Translations under genes and position numbers: made by a program | Part shown: positions 13,978-21,951 of the stretch, piece by piece | Position numbering within the stretch: the stretch's first letter is position 1 | Layout: each line of letters begins with the position of its first letter | Notes under the pieces: generated by a model | Databases searched by the model: none | What the model was told of the DNA's origin: nothing | What the model saw: the letters and a program-made list of their open reading frames with translations, nothing else | Assembly (NCBI GenBank): GCA_000155715.1 | Contig: DS990599.1 | Coordinates: 1 to 45,502, forward strand | DNA from: a gamma proteobacterium HTCC5015 | Lineage (GTDB): Bacteria > Pseudomonadota > Gammaproteobacteria > HTCC5015 | DNA length: 45,502 bases | Direction of reading: 5' to 3'

Positions 13978-15354
13978 ATGAAAATCATCATCCTTGGTGC
14001 CGGCCGCGTCGGCAGCTCAGTAGCCAATATTTTGGCCAGCGAAAATAACGCCATTACGATGGTTGATAAGGATCAGCGGCTGCTCGCCGAGCTGTCCGAC
14101 CAAATGGACATCAAAACCATCGTTGGCCACGCATCACACCCGCGTGTACTGCGCCGCGCCGGCGCCGCAGACGCCGACATGCTGATTGCCGTGACGCAGT
14201 CCGACGAAGTCAACATGGTCGCCTGCCAAGTGGCTTACACACTGTTTCACGTGCCCACCAAAATTGCCCGCGTTCGCTCCGAGCAGTACACCAACAAACA
14301 GGAGCAACTGTTCTCCCAAGACGCGCTCCCCGTCGATGTACTGATCAGCCCCGAACAAATCATGATGAAATATATTCGGCGCCTGATCGAATATCACGGT
14401 GCGCTTCAGGTACTCGATTTTGCGGGCGGGCGGGTGCAGATGGTCGCCGTTCAAGCCGACAGCGGCAGCCCACTCGTGGGCCAACCGCTGCGTGCACTCA
14501 AGGCCCACATGCCCGATACCGATGTGCGCGTGGTCGCCATTTACCGGCAGGGCACCGCGATTTTCCCCCATGGCGACACCATCATTCAATCGGGTGACGA
14601 CGTGTTTTTTCTCAGCGCCACGCAAAACGTACGCCGCGTCATGAAAGAACTGCGCCAAGCGGACAAAGCCGTCAAACGCGTGATGCTAGCGGGTGGTGGC
14701 AACATTGGTCGCTTGCTGGCCAAAAAGCTCGAGGCCAAATACCAAGTCAAAGTGATCGAGCACAACCGCAGTAAGGTGCGAACCATTACCGAGAGCCTCT
14801 CCAAAGGCCTAGTGCTGGAGGGTGACGCCGCCGATGAAGACTTACTCAAGGAAGAAAACATCGATGCCATGGACGTGTTCTGTGCGCTAACCAACGACGA
14901 TGAGGCCAACATACTGTCCGCCATGCTGGCCAAGCGCATGGGTTGTAGTCGCGTCATGTCGATCATCAACCGCTCCGCCTACGTCGACCTCGTCGAGTCG
15001 GAGGTTATCGATATTGCCATCTCGCCACGACAAGTGACCATCGGCACACTGCTCGCCCATGTGCGCCGCGGCGATGTCGTCGCTGTGCATTCACTGCGCC
15101 GCGGTGCTGCGGAAGCCATTGAAGCCGTTGCCCACGGCGACGAGCGCACCTCCAAAGTCGTCGGCCGCCGATTGAAAGATTTGAAACTGCCCGAGGGCAC
15201 CACCATCGGCGCCGTGGTGCGAGGCGAATCCGTCATGATGTTTAGTGGCGATATCGAAATTCAGCCCGACGACCACGTCATCCTATTTCTCGCCGACAAG
15301 CGCAAACTGCCCGAAGTCGAACGCCTGTTCGCTGTCAGTGTGGGATTCATCTAG
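13978..15354 (+). CDS. trkA: Trk potassium uptake regulatory protein TrkA
   Basis: Cytoplasmic NAD-binding subunit gating the TrkH potassium channel. The 458-residue product has two RCK halves, each with a Rossmann nucleotide-binding motif (LGAGRVGSSVA at 6-16, AGGGNIGRLLA near 239-249) followed by RCK_C segments. It shares its last base with the trkH GTG start (CTAGTG), so trkA-trkH are tightly coupled. The 52-base gap after rsmB has no terminator, so transcription from the def operon may run through. Confidence 0.96.
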   Translation: MKIIILGAGRVGSSVANILASENNAITMVDKDQRLLAELSDQMDIKTIVGHASHPRVLRRAGAADADMLIAVTQSDEVNMVACQVAYTLFHVPTKIARVRSEQYTNKQEQLFSQDALPVDVLISPEQIMMKYIRRLIEYHGALQVLDFAGGRVQMVAVQADSGSPLVGQPLRALKAHMPDTDVRVVAIYRQGTAIFPHGDTIIQSGDDVFFLSATQNVRRVMKELRQADKAVKRVMLAGGGNIGRLLAKKLEAKYQVKVIEHNRSKVRTITESLSKGLVLEGDAADEDLLKEENIDAMDVFCALTNDDEANILSAMLAKRMGCSRVMSIINRSAYVDLVESEVIDIAISPRQVTIGTLLAHVRRGDVVAVHSLRRGAAEAIEAVAHGDERTSKVVGRRLKDLKLPEGTTIGAVVRGESVMMFSGDIEIQPDDHVILFLADKRKLPEVERLFAVSVGFI

Positions 15355-16805
15355 TGCAAATCAAAGTCATTCAGCGGATTCTCGGCTTGCTGCTGGTGCT
15401 GTTCAGTACCACCCAGCTGCCGCCTCTGGCGATCTCTCTTTTTACGGGTGACGGCGCCCACTGGGCTTTTGTCGGCGCCTTTGCCATCACCTTGTGCACG
15501 GGTATTGTCCTGTGGTTTCCCGTGCAGCGCGTACGCAGCGAGCTGCGTCTGCGCGAGGGTTTTCTCGTCGTCGTCCTATTTTGGAGCGTTCTCAGTGCCT
15601 TCGCCTCGCTGCCACTGCTCATTTCCGAACAACCACAGATGGATGCCGCCGACGCGTTTTTCGAGGCGGTATCGGGTCTAACCACGACGGGCTCTACCGT
15701 TATCGTCGGTCTGGATGCTCTGCCTCCCTCCATCCTGTTCTATCGGCAGGAACTGCAGTGGCTCGGTGGCATGGGTATCATTGTGCTGGCCGTAGCGATT
15801 CTCCCCATGTTGGGCATTGGCGGTATGCAGCTTTATCGGGCCGAAGCGCCCGGCCCCGTCAAAGACAGCAAGCTCACACCGCGCATCAACGAAACCGCCA
15901 AAGCGCTTTGGTATATCTACTTCAGCCTCACTGTGCTGTGTGCCTCGGCCTATTGGCTGGCGGGCATGTCGCCTTTCGATGCCATTTTGCACAGTTTCTC
16001 TACCATCGCCACAGCGGGCATGTCGCCCCACGACGCCAGCATTGGCTACTTTAATAACGCCGCGATCGAGTGGGTTTGCATCGTTTTTATGGTGCTCGGT
16101 GCCGTCAATTTCTCGCTGCACTTTATGGCGGCCAATCGCTCGAGCTTTGCCCCCTATATTCGCGATGAAGAATTTAAGGTGTTCTTAATCGTTTTACTGA
16201 TTAGCACTCTACTCATTTTAGCGGGGTTGTTGGCCACCGAAACGGCAACCAATGCCGAGCTAGGCTTGCGACATGCGGCCTTTCAGGTGGTGTCCGCTAT
16301 GACAACAACGGGCTTCACGACGACCAGCTTTGCCAGCTGGCCCAGCTTCCTCCCCGTTCTTTTGATTTTTATCAGTTTTATAGGTGGCTGTGCGGGCTCT
16401 ACCGCAGGGGGCATGAAGGTCATCCGTTTTTTGCTGCTCTCGAAACAAGGTTCGCGCGAGCTCGAACGATTAATTCATCCCCGCGCCCATCTCACGATTA
16501 AGCTAGGCGGCCATAAATTGCCTGAGAAAGTCATCGAAGCCGTGTGGGGGTTTTTCGCGACCTATGTGGCCGTCTTCGCCCTCATTATGCTGTTACTTAT
16601 GGCGACGGGCCTCGATCAAGTAACGGCCTTTTCCGCCGTTGCCGCCACACTCAACAACCTAGGCCCCGGCCTCGGTGAGGTTGCCAGCCACTTTGGCGAT
16701 GTGTCCGATACCGCCAAATGGCTATTGAGTATTGCCATGGTCTTGGGCCGCTTAGAGATTTTTACTTTTTTAGTGCTACTGACACCAGCCTTCTGGCGCC
16801 GCTAA
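15354..16805 (+). CDS. trkH: Trk potassium transporter membrane subunit TrkH
   Basis: Inner-membrane potassium-conducting subunit. The 483-residue product is hydrophobic throughout with the four selectivity-filter-like loops of the superfamily (VSGLTTTGSTV, FSTIATAGMSP, VSAMTTTGFTT, VAATLNNLGPGLG). The first loop is followed by LGGMGIIVLAVAILPMLGIGG, typical of TrkH/KtrB. Start is GTG 15354. No + strand terminator is visible after it; the hairpin at 16837-16857 has its T run on the other strand. Confidence 0.96.
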   Translation: MQIKVIQRILGLLLVLFSTTQLPPLAISLFTGDGAHWAFVGAFAITLCTGIVLWFPVQRVRSELRLREGFLVVVLFWSVLSAFASLPLLISEQPQMDAADAFFEAVSGLTTTGSTVIVGLDALPPSILFYRQELQWLGGMGIIVLAVAILPMLGIGGMQLYRAEAPGPVKDSKLTPRINETAKALWYIYFSLTVLCASAYWLAGMSPFDAILHSFSTIATAGMSPHDASIGYFNNAAIEWVCIVFMVLGAVNFSLHFMAANRSSFAPYIRDEEFKVFLIVLLISTLLILAGLLATETATNAELGLRHAAFQVVSAMTTTGFTTTSFASWPSFLPVLLIFISFIGGCAGSTAGGMKVIRFLLLSKQGSRELERLIHPRAHLTIKLGGHKLPEKVIEAVWGFFATYVAVFALIMLLLMATGLDQVTAFSAVAATLNNLGPGLGEVASHFGDVSDTAKWLLSIAMVLGRLEIFTFLVLLTPAFWRR

Positions 16806-16828
16806 CCGAATCGCAAAAATGCGCAGAC

Positions 16829-16857
16829 AAAAAAAACCCGCGGTGGTGAAGCGCGGG
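16829..16857 (-). terminator. Intrinsic terminator of the small RNA
   Basis: Read on the minus strand, CCCGCG and CGCGGG flank a 9-base loop and are followed by eight T residues (A run at 16829-16836 of the given strand). There is no T run on the plus side, so it does not terminate trkH. It implies a minus-strand transcript from the gap. Confidence 0.88.
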
Positions 16858-16994
16858 CCAAGTCCATTTTACTTTCAGGTGATGTGTTACAGTGATCGAT
16901 CCATGAAGTCCTTTACGGCCCAAGTCCTTTTGGGCAATAGAGGGGTTCCTTCCCTCGTCATCCGTGTTCAATCCCTGTTCCGTTGTGTGTATTC
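16829..16994 (-). ncRNA. Putative CsrB/RsmZ-class regulatory RNA
   Basis: A roughly 166-nt minus-strand transcript is predicted between trkH and dtd. The sequence shows nine GGA motifs (complement TCC at 16863, 16900, 16909, 16925, 16947, 16951, 16961, 16972, 16979). Two are in hairpin loops: 16940-16956, stem GAGGG/CCCTC with loop AAGGAAC, and 16918-16935, stem GCCCAA/TTGGGC with loop AAGGAC. The 3' end is an intrinsic terminator. An 18-bp GacA/UvrY-like palindrome lies upstream at 17040-17057. Repeated loop GGAs that sequester CsrA/RsmA, with a GacA box upstream, are the hallmarks of CsrB/RsmY/RsmZ RNAs. Primary sequence is poorly conserved in this class, so the call rests on architecture. 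The 5' end is an estimate. No protein-coding alternative of any quality exists here. Confidence 0.78.
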
Positions 16995-16999
16995 TCTCG

Positions 17000-17057
17000 A
17001 TTTAACGAACATAAAGTAAGTGGATAATTTCCCTACCCCTGTAGGAAATTTCCTACA
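17000..17057 (-). promoter_or_regulatory. GacA/UvrY-type palindrome and promoter of the small RNA
   Basis: TGTAGGAAATTTCCTACA at 17040-17057 is a perfect 18-bp palindrome, one base per half-site from the known GacA upstream activating sequence TGTAAG-N6-CTTACA. On the minus strand a weak promoter follows: TTATCC (17027-17022), 16-base spacer, TTAAAT (17005-17000). That places the palindrome centre about 55 bases upstream of the estimated start near 16994. A poor -35 suits an activator-dependent promoter. Confidence 0.7.
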
Positions 17058-17063
17058 CAGACG

Positions 17064-17501
17064 ATGATTGCCTTAATTCAACGAGTACAACACGCCCGCG
17101 TTACCGTTGACGACCGCACGGTCGGCGAAATCGGCCCTGGTCTACTCGCCCTAGTGGGCGTGGAAAAGGGAGACAACAGCGAGAGCTGTGCCAAACTCAG
17201 CCACAAACTCTTGCACTATCGCGTTTTTAACGACGAGCAGGGCAAAATGAACCTCAATCTGGCACAGGTTGACGGCGAACTCCTGCTCGTCTCGCAGTTC
17301 ACCTTGGCCGCGGACACTCGCAAAGGCCTTCGACCGAGCTTTAGCTCCGCCGCCCCGCCCAACGAGGGTCGACTCTACTTCGACCAACTACTAGAGCAGT
17401 TGCGGGACGCTGGCGCGCGAGTAAAAACGGGAGAGTTTGGCGCCGACATGCAAGTGCACCTCCAAAACGACGGCCCTGTTACATTTTGGCTCAAAGCCTG
17501 A
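17064..17501 (+). CDS. dtd: D-aminoacyl-tRNA deacylase
   Basis: Hydrolyses D-aminoacyl-tRNAs, preventing D-amino acids entering proteins. The 145-residue product has the family's usual length, with [15 protein letters not shown] at the N-terminus, the [17 protein letters not shown] segment near 79-95 and the C-terminal GPVTFWL motif. ATG at 17064 is supported by alignment to the Dtd N-terminus but has no clear ribosome-binding site and lies only six bases after the 18-bp palindrome, so expression of dtd may be affected by whatever binds there. Confidence 0.95.
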   Translation: MIALIQRVQHARVTVDDRTVGEIGPGLLALVGVEKGDNSESCAKLSHKLLHYRVFNDEQGKMNLNLAQVDGELLLVSQFTLAADTRKGLRPSFSSAAPPNEGRLYFDQLLEQLRDAGARVKTGEFGADMQVHLQNDGPVTFWLKA

Positions 17502-17517
17502 AGCATTAAACACATCT

Positions 17518-17534
17518 CGCACCACGACAGTGCA
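17518..17534. promoter_or_regulatory. NtrC-like binding site upstream of amt
   Basis: CGCACCACGACAGTGCA matches the NtrC dyad TGCACC-N5-GGTGCA at 10 of 12 defined positions. It lies about 75-95 bases upstream of the predicted start from the sigma-54 promoter at 17584-17600, a normal enhancer distance. Confidence 0.65.
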
Positions 17535-17583
17535 CTCAGCGATCGGCGAGTAGCGATATCCCCATTTTGGCGACCCGTTAAGC

Positions 17584-17600
17584 TTGGCACGCTTATTGCG
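17584..17600 (+). promoter_or_regulatory. Sigma-54 (-24/-12) promoter of amt
   Basis: TTGGCACGCTTATTGCG fits the RpoN consensus TTGGCACG-N4-TTGCA with the invariant GG and GC 12 bases apart. Predicted transcription start is near 17611, 28 bases before the amt start codon. Confidence 0.85.
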
Positions 17601-17638
17601 ATTTAGGAGACGGTCCTAAAAGCAATGAGGTTTTTACC

Positions 17639-18958
17639 GTGATCCTGCGTTTCGTTTCTAACCGCCTCCTAGGCGTTCTCAGTCTTTTCACTTTTTCCTG
17701 CTCGGCGCTGGCCGCCGACGCCTCTTTAGCCACTCAAGCCGATGTCGATGCCATTTGGATTGTCGTCGCCGGTGCTCTGGTGTTCTTTATGCAAGCCGGG
17801 TTTGCCTTGCTCGAGAGCGGCCTCTCTCGAGCCAAGAACTCCGTCAATGTCATCATGAAAAACTACGCCGATCTATGCGTCGGCAGTATTGCTTTTTCAC
17901 TGCTCGGCTTTGGCTTGATGTTTGGCGACAACGCCACTGGGTGGTGGGGGTCGACGCACTTCCTAATGAGTGATCTGCAATCCGCTAGTGAATACAGCTT
18001 TTTATTTTTTCAAATCATGTTTGCCGCAACAGCCGCCACCATTGCCAGTGGCGCTATGGCCGAGCGCACTCAATTCTTGGGCTACTTACTAGGCGCCATC
18101 GGGATTTGCGCCATTATCTACCCCGTGTACGGCAGTTGGGTGTGGGGCAGCTTTTACTCGGGTAGCGGCTGGCTCGCCGAGCTCGGGTTCATTGATTTTG
18201 CCGGCTCCACGGTGGTGCATTCCGTCGGCGGCTGGTGTGCACTGGCAGCGATTATCGTCCTCGGCCCGCGTCTGGGTCGCTTTGGCACCGGTGGCAACGC
18301 CCGCGAGATTCCCGGCCACAACCTCAATTACATGGCGCTGGGCGGCTTTATTCTCTGGCTCGGCTGGTTTGGCTTCAATGCCGGTAGCACTGTCGCCGCC
18401 ACAGCCGATGTCGGACTGATCGCACTCAACACCCATCTATCCGCCGCCTCTGGCGTCATTGCCGTCGTCTGCGGATCATTTCTATTCGGTCGACCCATAC
18501 TTTCCCGCAATGCCATCAATGGCGGTGTTGCGGGGCTCGTTGCCATCACCGCCGGCTGCGCCACTATGACGCCGTGGCACGCCGTGATTACGGGGCTCAT
18601 CGGCGGCCTCGTATTGTTAGCTGGCGACAAGCTGCTCGAGCACTTTGGCTTAGACGATGTCGTCGGCGCCGTCGCCGCTCACGGTTTCGCCGGCGCTTGG
18701 GGCACGCTCGCAGCGGGTATCTTCTTTGTCGACGACCCCTACAACTTCATTATCATCGGAACCCAAATGATTGGGGTGATCGCTGCGTTTGTTTGGGTAT
18801 TCCCCACCGCACTGGTGATGTACCTCCTCATTCACTACACCGTCGGCCTGCGCGCCAGTACTGAGGACGAACGTCGCGGTCTCGACTACACCGAGCACAG
18901 CGAGCTCGGCTACCCAGAGTTTCAACAGCAAACCCTTAATCAAATGCGAGAGCAGTAA
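17639..18958 (+). CDS. amt: Ammonium transporter, signal-peptide-bearing Amt
   Basis: Ammonium channel of the Amt/MEP/Rh family in the inner membrane. The 439-residue product starts with a hydrophobic leader ending SCSALAADAS (about 1-26), followed by about 11 transmembrane segments. Family motifs include FFMQAGFALLESGLSRAKN, the conserved FAGSTVVHSVGGWCAL segment with a pore His, and GAVAAHGFAGAWGTLAAG with another. The start is GTG 17639 with GAGG at 17627-17630. It differs from the 410-residue AmtB at 26.9-28.1 kb and has no adjacent glnK. The sigma-54 promoter and NtrC-like dyad predict induction under nitrogen limitation. Confidence 0.93.
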   Translation: MILRFVSNRLLGVLSLFTFSCSALAADASLATQADVDAIWIVVAGALVFFMQAGFALLESGLSRAKNSVNVIMKNYADLCVGSIAFSLLGFGLMFGDNATGWWGSTHFLMSDLQSASEYSFLFFQIMFAATAATIASGAMAERTQFLGYLLGAIGICAIIYPVYGSWVWGSFYSGSGWLAELGFIDFAGSTVVHSVGGWCALAAIIVLGPRLGRFGTGGNAREIPGHNLNYMALGGFILWLGWFGFNAGSTVAATADVGLIALNTHLSAASGVIAVVCGSFLFGRPILSRNAINGGVAGLVAITAGCATMTPWHAVITGLIGGLVLLAGDKLLEHFGLDDVVGAVAAHGFAGAWGTLAAGIFFVDDPYNFIIIGTQMIGVIAAFVWVFPTALVMYLLIHYTVGLRASTEDERRGLDYTEHSELGYPEFQQQTLNQMREQ

Positions 18959-18996
18959 CCATGCATACGATTCACTCCAACAAACACAGAGGCTCT

Positions 18997-19374
18997 ATGA
19001 GCTCACCAACCGCCCAAAACCAGACATCGGTCGCTTTTCAAATTTTTCTGGATACCTGTTTCGAAATGCTGGAACAGCGATATGCCGCAGACAGTATTGC
19101 TATCAAAGTAGGATTCATGGAGCGGCTAGTCACACTAGAGGCCCCCACACGACTTCGGCAAAAGTTGCGCAGAGCACTGCTGAGAAGCCACTTTGCAGCG
19201 CCGACGCTAGATATCGTCGAAAAAGAAACGGCCAGTAAAATGACTCAGCAACTCTACGAAGTAATTTGCAATGTCATTGGCCCCATTGAAGCCGATCAGA
19301 TTCTAGATTTTTGTATTCAGAACGCGAAGAAACAAGAAGCCGTACAGCACTACCCCTACCACCAGTGGCTGTAA
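18997..19374 (+). CDS. Conserved-looking hypothetical protein downstream of amt
   Basis: A 125-residue soluble, mostly helical protein that I do not recognise. It starts MSSPTAQNQTSVAFQIFLD and has no signal peptide, membrane segment or metal-binding motif. It is 38 bases after the amt stop. ATG at 18997 is chosen because GAGG lies five bases before it; ATG at 18961 would add 12 residues. It should be co-transcribed with amt from the sigma-54 promoter, which suggests a nitrogen-related role by association only. Its stop lies one base from the convergent hydroxylase gene. Confidence 0.7.
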   Translation: MSSPTAQNQTSVAFQIFLDTCFEMLEQRYAADSIAIKVGFMERLVTLEAPTRLRQKLRRALLRSHFAAPTLDIVEKETASKMTQQLYEVICNVIGPIEADQILDFCIQNAKKQEAVQHYPYHQWL

Positions 19375-19375
19375 C

Positions 19376-20299
19376 TCATGTAAAAAATATCGCGTAGATG
19401 AGTAGCGCAAACAAACTGTATTTGGTCAGTGTATACGCGGGCTTATTGCGCGCTTTAAAGGCTTTAGCAAACTCGCGAAACTTGTACACATAGCGAAAAA
19501 TTTTGTTGAGCCCCCCCGTGCGGTCCGCCTCTGTATTGGGCGACTCCGTTAACTTGCCCAGAGCGCGGCCAACCGAGCGATTGAACCATGCGCTGACGGG
19601 GCCTCGCATGGGGCGGGCGACATCGGCAAAGAAAATTAGACGCGTTTGATCGGTCTCGTTTTTGGCGTAGTGGATATAGGTCTCATCAAATAAAACATCC
19701 TCGCCATCGCGCCAAGAGTAGTGCTGACCATCGACACTGATGTAACAGGCATCATCATTTGGGGTCATCAACCCCAAGTGGTAGCGCAGCGAACCGGCAA
19801 AGGGATCTCTATGCTGGGGCAATTTTGCGCCCGGGGGCAGCAGAGTAAACATGGCGGCATTGATGCTGGGTACTTGCTCGATCAAATCCACCGTCGTCGG
19901 GCACAGCTCTCGGGCCGACGCCAGCGGCTCGCCGTACCATTTGAGATAAAAACGCTTCCAACCGGTTTTAAAAAAGGAGTTAAACGCCGCATCATCCCGT
20001 GATGAAGCCGAATCTCTCACGTGTCCAAATTCGTACATTTTGCGGGCTTCTTCAGCTATTTTCTCCCAATTGTCACGAAAAACTCTTAACTCCTCGTGCG
20101 AGTTAAGTGGTAAATACGGTGTATTCGGCGTTTTAGAGAAGGCATACACCAGCATGTTAATCGGCCCCATCACCGTAGAGTGATCGGTTAACTGACGCAA
20201 AAAACCGTGGCGTACCCGGCCTCGAAAGTGAATATAAACACCACTGGCCACAAAGAGATAAAAGACAAACAGCTTGGGAGAAAAAACCACATCTAACAT
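19376..20299 (-). CDS. LpxO-like aspartyl/asparaginyl beta-hydroxylase family protein
   Basis: Fe(II)/2-oxoglutarate-dependent dioxygenase, probably acting on the 2-position of a lipid A acyl chain like LpxO. The 307-residue product has an N-terminal membrane segment (about 8-25), the metal-binding HRD at 163-165, a distal His210 in FDETYIHYAKNETDQTR and the 2-oxoglutarate-binding Arg220, plus a hydrophobic C-terminal segment (about 291-306). LpxO of Salmonella is about 300 residues with both-end anchoring, which fits. ATG at 20299 gives the natural N-terminus. The substrate is inferred from family only. Confidence 0.8.
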   Translation of the reverse strand: MLDVVFSPKLFVFYLFVASGVYIHFRGRVRHGFLRQLTDHSTVMGPINMLVYAFSKTPNTPYLPLNSHEELRVFRDNWEKIAEEARKMYEFGHVRDSASSRDDAAFNSFFKTGWKRFYLKWYGEPLASARELCPTTVDLIEQVPSINAAMFTLLPPGAKLPQHRDPFAGSLRYHLGLMTPNDDACYISVDGQHYSWRDGEDVLFDETYIHYAKNETDQTRLIFFADVARPMRGPVSAWFNRSVGRALGKLTESPNTEADRTGGLNKIFRYVYKFREFAKAFKARNKPAYTLTKYSLFALLIYAIFFT

Positions 20300-20449
20300 G
20301 ATCTATACAGCCTCTTCTACGCCCCTGTGAGCGCTCTTTTTTGGTGCAAAATAGCAAAAGGCATTATAAGCCAACCTTGAAACGCGTCGTGTTAATTTGC
20401 GTTACACTATCGCCCCCTAAACTTATGAATGCCCGACAGGGCGGATTTT

Positions 20450-21415
20450 ATGTCGGTCTACACTTCGGTTTCTCAGCAACAGCTCGAGCAATTTCTCCAA
20501 CAATACGACGTCGGCGCGCTAGAGCACTTCGAAGGCATTAGCGCCGGCATCGAGAACACCAACTACTTTGTCGATACCCGCCGAGACGGCCAGCTACAGC
20601 GCTTTGTGCTCACTTTGTTTGAAACGTACACCTTTGAGGAAATGCCCTATTTTCTCAATTTGATGCAGCACCTTTCGCGGGCAGGCGTCCCCAGCGCGCG
20701 ACCGATTCCCTCTCTTAATGGCGAACTACTACTTCGCCTCAATGACAAGCCCGCCGCACTGGTGGAGCGCCTCAATGGCGGCGATATTGAACAGCCTGAA
20801 GAACCACAGGTTACAGCCATTGGCCGGGCGATGGCTCAGATGCATCTCGCCGGAAAGGATTTTAGCGGTCACCGCGACAACTGCCGCAGCTTTGCCTGGT
20901 GGGAGGAGGCCCTCGAGCGCCTGGCAGACAAACTCCCCAGCGCCGACAGCCAGCTCATTCGCCACGAAATTGACCATCAGCGAAAGGCCCAGCGCGACAC
21001 GCTTCCCAGCGGGGTCATCCACGCCGATCTCTTTCACGACAACGCCCTGTTTGCCGAGGACGGTAGCCTCGCGGGCATTATCGATTTTTACTTTGCCTGT
21101 AACGACGCCTTTCTCTACGACATCGCCGTTGCCCTCAACGACTGGTGCAGCGACAGCGAAGGACAACTCGACGCGAACTTATGCCGCCACTACCTGGACG
21201 CCTATCAAGACTTGCGCCCACTGAGCCATAGCGAAAAAGCGCTCTTTACCACCATGCTGCGAGCGGGTGCTCTGCGCTTTTGGCTGTCGCGACTCATCGA
21301 TGCCCACTTCCCCCGAGAAGGTGAGGATACGCACATCAAAGACCCCGACCAGTTCAAACGCATTCTGCTTCAGCGCATCGAAGCCGAGCCCGAGCTTCAA
21401 CCACTTGTCGCCTAA
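20450..21415 (+). CDS. thrB: Homoserine kinase, APH-fold type
   Basis: Phosphorylates L-homoserine in threonine synthesis. The 321-residue product belongs to the choline-kinase-like homoserine kinases of Pseudomonas, not the GHMP-type ThrB. It starts MSVYTSVSQQQLEQFL, with GISAGIENTNYFV as the nucleotide loop, catalytic HADLFHDNALF near 193-203 and IIDFYFACND near 214. ATG at 20450 is preferred to one 21 bases upstream, since AGGG precedes it and alignment starts there. dctQ starts two bases after its stop. Confidence 0.92.
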   Translation: MSVYTSVSQQQLEQFLQQYDVGALEHFEGISAGIENTNYFVDTRRDGQLQRFVLTLFETYTFEEMPYFLNLMQHLSRAGVPSARPIPSLNGELLLRLNDKPAALVERLNGGDIEQPEEPQVTAIGRAMAQMHLAGKDFSGHRDNCRSFAWWEEALERLADKLPSADSQLIRHEIDHQRKAQRDTLPSGVIHADLFHDNALFAEDGSLAGIIDFYFACNDAFLYDIAVALNDWCSDSEGQLDANLCRHYLDAYQDLRPLSHSEKALFTTMLRAGALRFWLSRLIDAHFPREGEDTHIKDPDQFKRILLQRIEAEPELQPLVA

Positions 21416-21417
21416 CC

Positions 21418-21951
21418 ATGGCTTTATCGCGCCGACTACAAGCGCTCTCCCGAAGCGCCGATAGGATCTCCGAGTGGAGCGGTCGCGCCGTGGCTTGGCT
21501 CACGCTAGGGCTGATCGCCACCACAGGCTTTCTCATCATCACGCAAAATGTTTTGAGCGCGGTGTGGCTGCAAGAGGGCGTCACCTATATGCACGCTGCC
21601 GTTTTTATGCTGGGGGCCGCCTACACCTGGCGCCACAATGAACATGTGCGAGTCGACATTTTTTACCAACGCTTCGGCGAGCGCGGCCGAGCCTGGGTCA
21701 ATTTGCTGGGCACGCTATTGCTGCTTTTGCCCTTTAGCGCGTTTATCGCCTACGAGGGCTGGCTCTACGCCGCGGACAGCTGGGCCATTATGGAGGGTTC
21801 GTCCCACACCGACGGCCTGCCCTTGATGTTTCTCTTTAAGAGTTTTATTCCCGCCATGGCACTGTTGATGTGCCTGCAGGCACTGGGAGAAATCGCTCGC
21901 TGCGCTGATTGCCTGCTCCATACAAAAAGCCGCAGGGACGACGCCCAATGA
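21418..21951 (+). CDS. dctQ: TRAP transporter small permease (DctQ)
   Basis: Small membrane subunit of a tripartite ATP-independent periplasmic transporter. The 177-residue product has four predicted membrane helices (about 23-48, 58-76, 98-125, 140-160) and the typical HNEHVRVDIFYQRFGERGR motif after helix 2. It overlaps dctM by 4 bp. The start is only two bases after the thrB stop, so thrB and the TRAP genes share a transcript. The substrate cannot be told. Confidence 0.92.
   Translation: MALSRRLQALSRSADRISEWSGRAVAWLTLGLIATTGFLIITQNVLSAVWLQEGVTYMHAAVFMLGAAYTWRHNEHVRVDIFYQRFGERGRAWVNLLGTLLLLLPFSAFIAYEGWLYAADSWAIMEGSSHTDGLPLMFLFKSFIPAMALLMCLQALGEIARCADCLLHTKSRRDDAQ

Noticed and set aside
16837-16857. 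Terminator of trkH on the plus strand
   Set aside because: The hairpin is followed on the plus strand by CCAAGTCC without Ts; the T run exists only on the minus strand.
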